A DNA stretch of 64,000 nucleotides from JACKJK01 sp046159835 (GTDB lineage Bacteria > Pseudomonadota > Alphaproteobacteria > Rhizobiales > Tepidamorphaceae). Shown here one piece after another: positions 63,477-64,000 of the stretch. The stretch's first letter is position 1, and each line of letters begins with the position of its first letter. The translations under genes and the position numbers were made by a program. The notes below the pieces were generated by a model. It made no database searches, was not told where the DNA came from, and was given only the letters and a program-made list of their open reading frames with translations. The stretch lies in NCBI RefSeq assembly GCF_046159835.1, contig NZ_JBJXCY010000001.1, forward strand, positions 1,612,001 through 1,676,000, written 5' to 3'.

Positions 63477-64000
63477 AGCGCCCGCTCGACGATCATCACG
63501 TCCGGGTCGTCAGGGTCGTGTCGCGTGGCGAAACCAAGGCCTTCCATCAGCTGCATCATGCCGCCGTTCTTGGCGAGCACGGTTCCCTCGATCGCGCGCA
63601 GTCCCTGGTCACGCGCGGCATCCATCAGCGCAATCATCAACCGGGTGCCCAATCCCCGGTTTTGCATGTCGTCGGAGACGACGATGGCGAACTCGCAGCT
63701 TTCCCGGTCCTGGTTGATCGTGTAGCGCGCGACACCGCGCTGCGCCGGGCCGTCGTCCTCCTCGACCAATGCGATCAGCGCCATCTCGCGGCTGTAGTCG
63801 ATTTGCGTGAAGCGGGCGAGCATCTCCGGCGTCAGTTCGGTGACCGCGTGCATGAAGCGCATCTGCCGGGCTTCGCTGGAGAGACCGCGCACGAATGCCT
63901 GCTCGCTGTCGGCATCCTCCGGGCGGATCGGACGGATGGTGACGGGCGTGCCATCGGACAGGAAGTCCTCGCGCACCAGGTGCCCGGGATAGGGCACGAT
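63473..64000 (-). CDS. C-terminal end of acetyl-CoA-synthetase-like/GNAT fusion protein, partial
   Basis: This gene runs off the right end; 175 residues are visible and the frame is open at base 64000. The sequence VPYPGHLVREDFLSDGTPV, then IRPIRPEDADSEQAFVRGLS and MRFMHAVTELTPEMLARFTQIDY, is typical of the C-terminal GNAT domain of large Pat-type protein lysine acetyltransferases fused to a CoA-ligase-like domain. NRGLGTRLMIALMDAAR is the acetyl-CoA loop. A GTG at 63997 could be read as a start, but the Pro/Tyr-rich linker before the GNAT domain argues for a longer protein. Confidence 0.75.
   Translation of the reverse strand: MVPYPGHLVREDFLSDGTPVTIRPIRPEDADSEQAFVRGLSSEARQMRFMHAVTELTPEMLARFTQIDYSREMALIALVEEDDGPAQRGVARYTINQDRESCEFAIVVSDDMQNRGLGTRLMIALMDAARDQGLRAIEGTVLAKNGGMMQLMEGLGFATRHDPDDPDVMIVERAL

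Overview
This window looks like part of a chromosome from a high-GC alphaproteobacterium, most likely of the order Hyphomicrobiales (Rhizobiales). I infer this from the betIBA and choXWV osmoprotection genes, the acdS/acdR pair for ACC deaminase, an MbfA-type membrane ferritin, the sdhE-mfd/recG block, and IalB- and HspQ-type proteins. I cannot name the genus. I saw no rRNA, tRNA, CRISPR array, integrase or transposase.

Layout. 1-2273: the end of a PAP2-type phosphatase and an ArnT-like glycosyltransferase. 2345-9819: choline uptake (choXWV, split by an inward-facing glutathione S-transferase gene) and choline-to-betaine oxidation (betIBA), sharing a promoter region with a clear BetI-type operator. 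9851-11119: an MFS transporter. 11135-13129: an AT-richer island with a short TIR gene, a caspase-like protease gene and a small third gene. 13130-22283: quinone reductase, TerC, acdS/acdR, a UbiH-type monooxygenase, GNAT, a CaiB-type CoA-transferase, an AEC transporter, a malyl-CoA-lyase-like protein and HspQ. 22379-31307: an IalB-family protein, a YejA-like binding protein with two acyl-CoA-synthetase-fold proteins (the first lacking its catalytic motifs), a PopA-like degenerate GGDEF protein, a DsbA/FrnE thioredoxin-fold protein and one unknown.

31483-43837 is housekeeping: mfd, sdhE, recG, a DUF502 and a DUF454 membrane protein, a Tat-type MsrB, glmS, glmU and a SPOR-domain protein. 43920-50000: an EamA transporter, a TPR/beta-barrel-FecR-CHASE2/adenylate cyclase trio, and a glycosyltransferase-like gene broken by an in-frame amber codon. 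50046-54106: a large RTX-type repeat protein and a small secreted protein. 54288-60058: a lyase/racemase pair and a surface-polysaccharide-type cluster (glycosyltransferases, hexapeptide acyltransferase, acyl-CoA-dehydrogenase homologue). 60115-64000: aldehyde dehydrogenase, mbfA and a formate/nitrite-type transporter behind a perfect FNR/FixK-type box, then the C-terminal end of an acetyl-CoA-synthetase-like/GNAT fusion that runs off the window.

The most exciting region is 11427-13036. A TIR protein next to a caspase-like protease matches the logic of the known TIR-caspase (type IV Thoeris) antiphage systems. Here it carries a translationally coupled third gene whose product resembles a minimal RyR-type domain. 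That third component is the part I would follow first.
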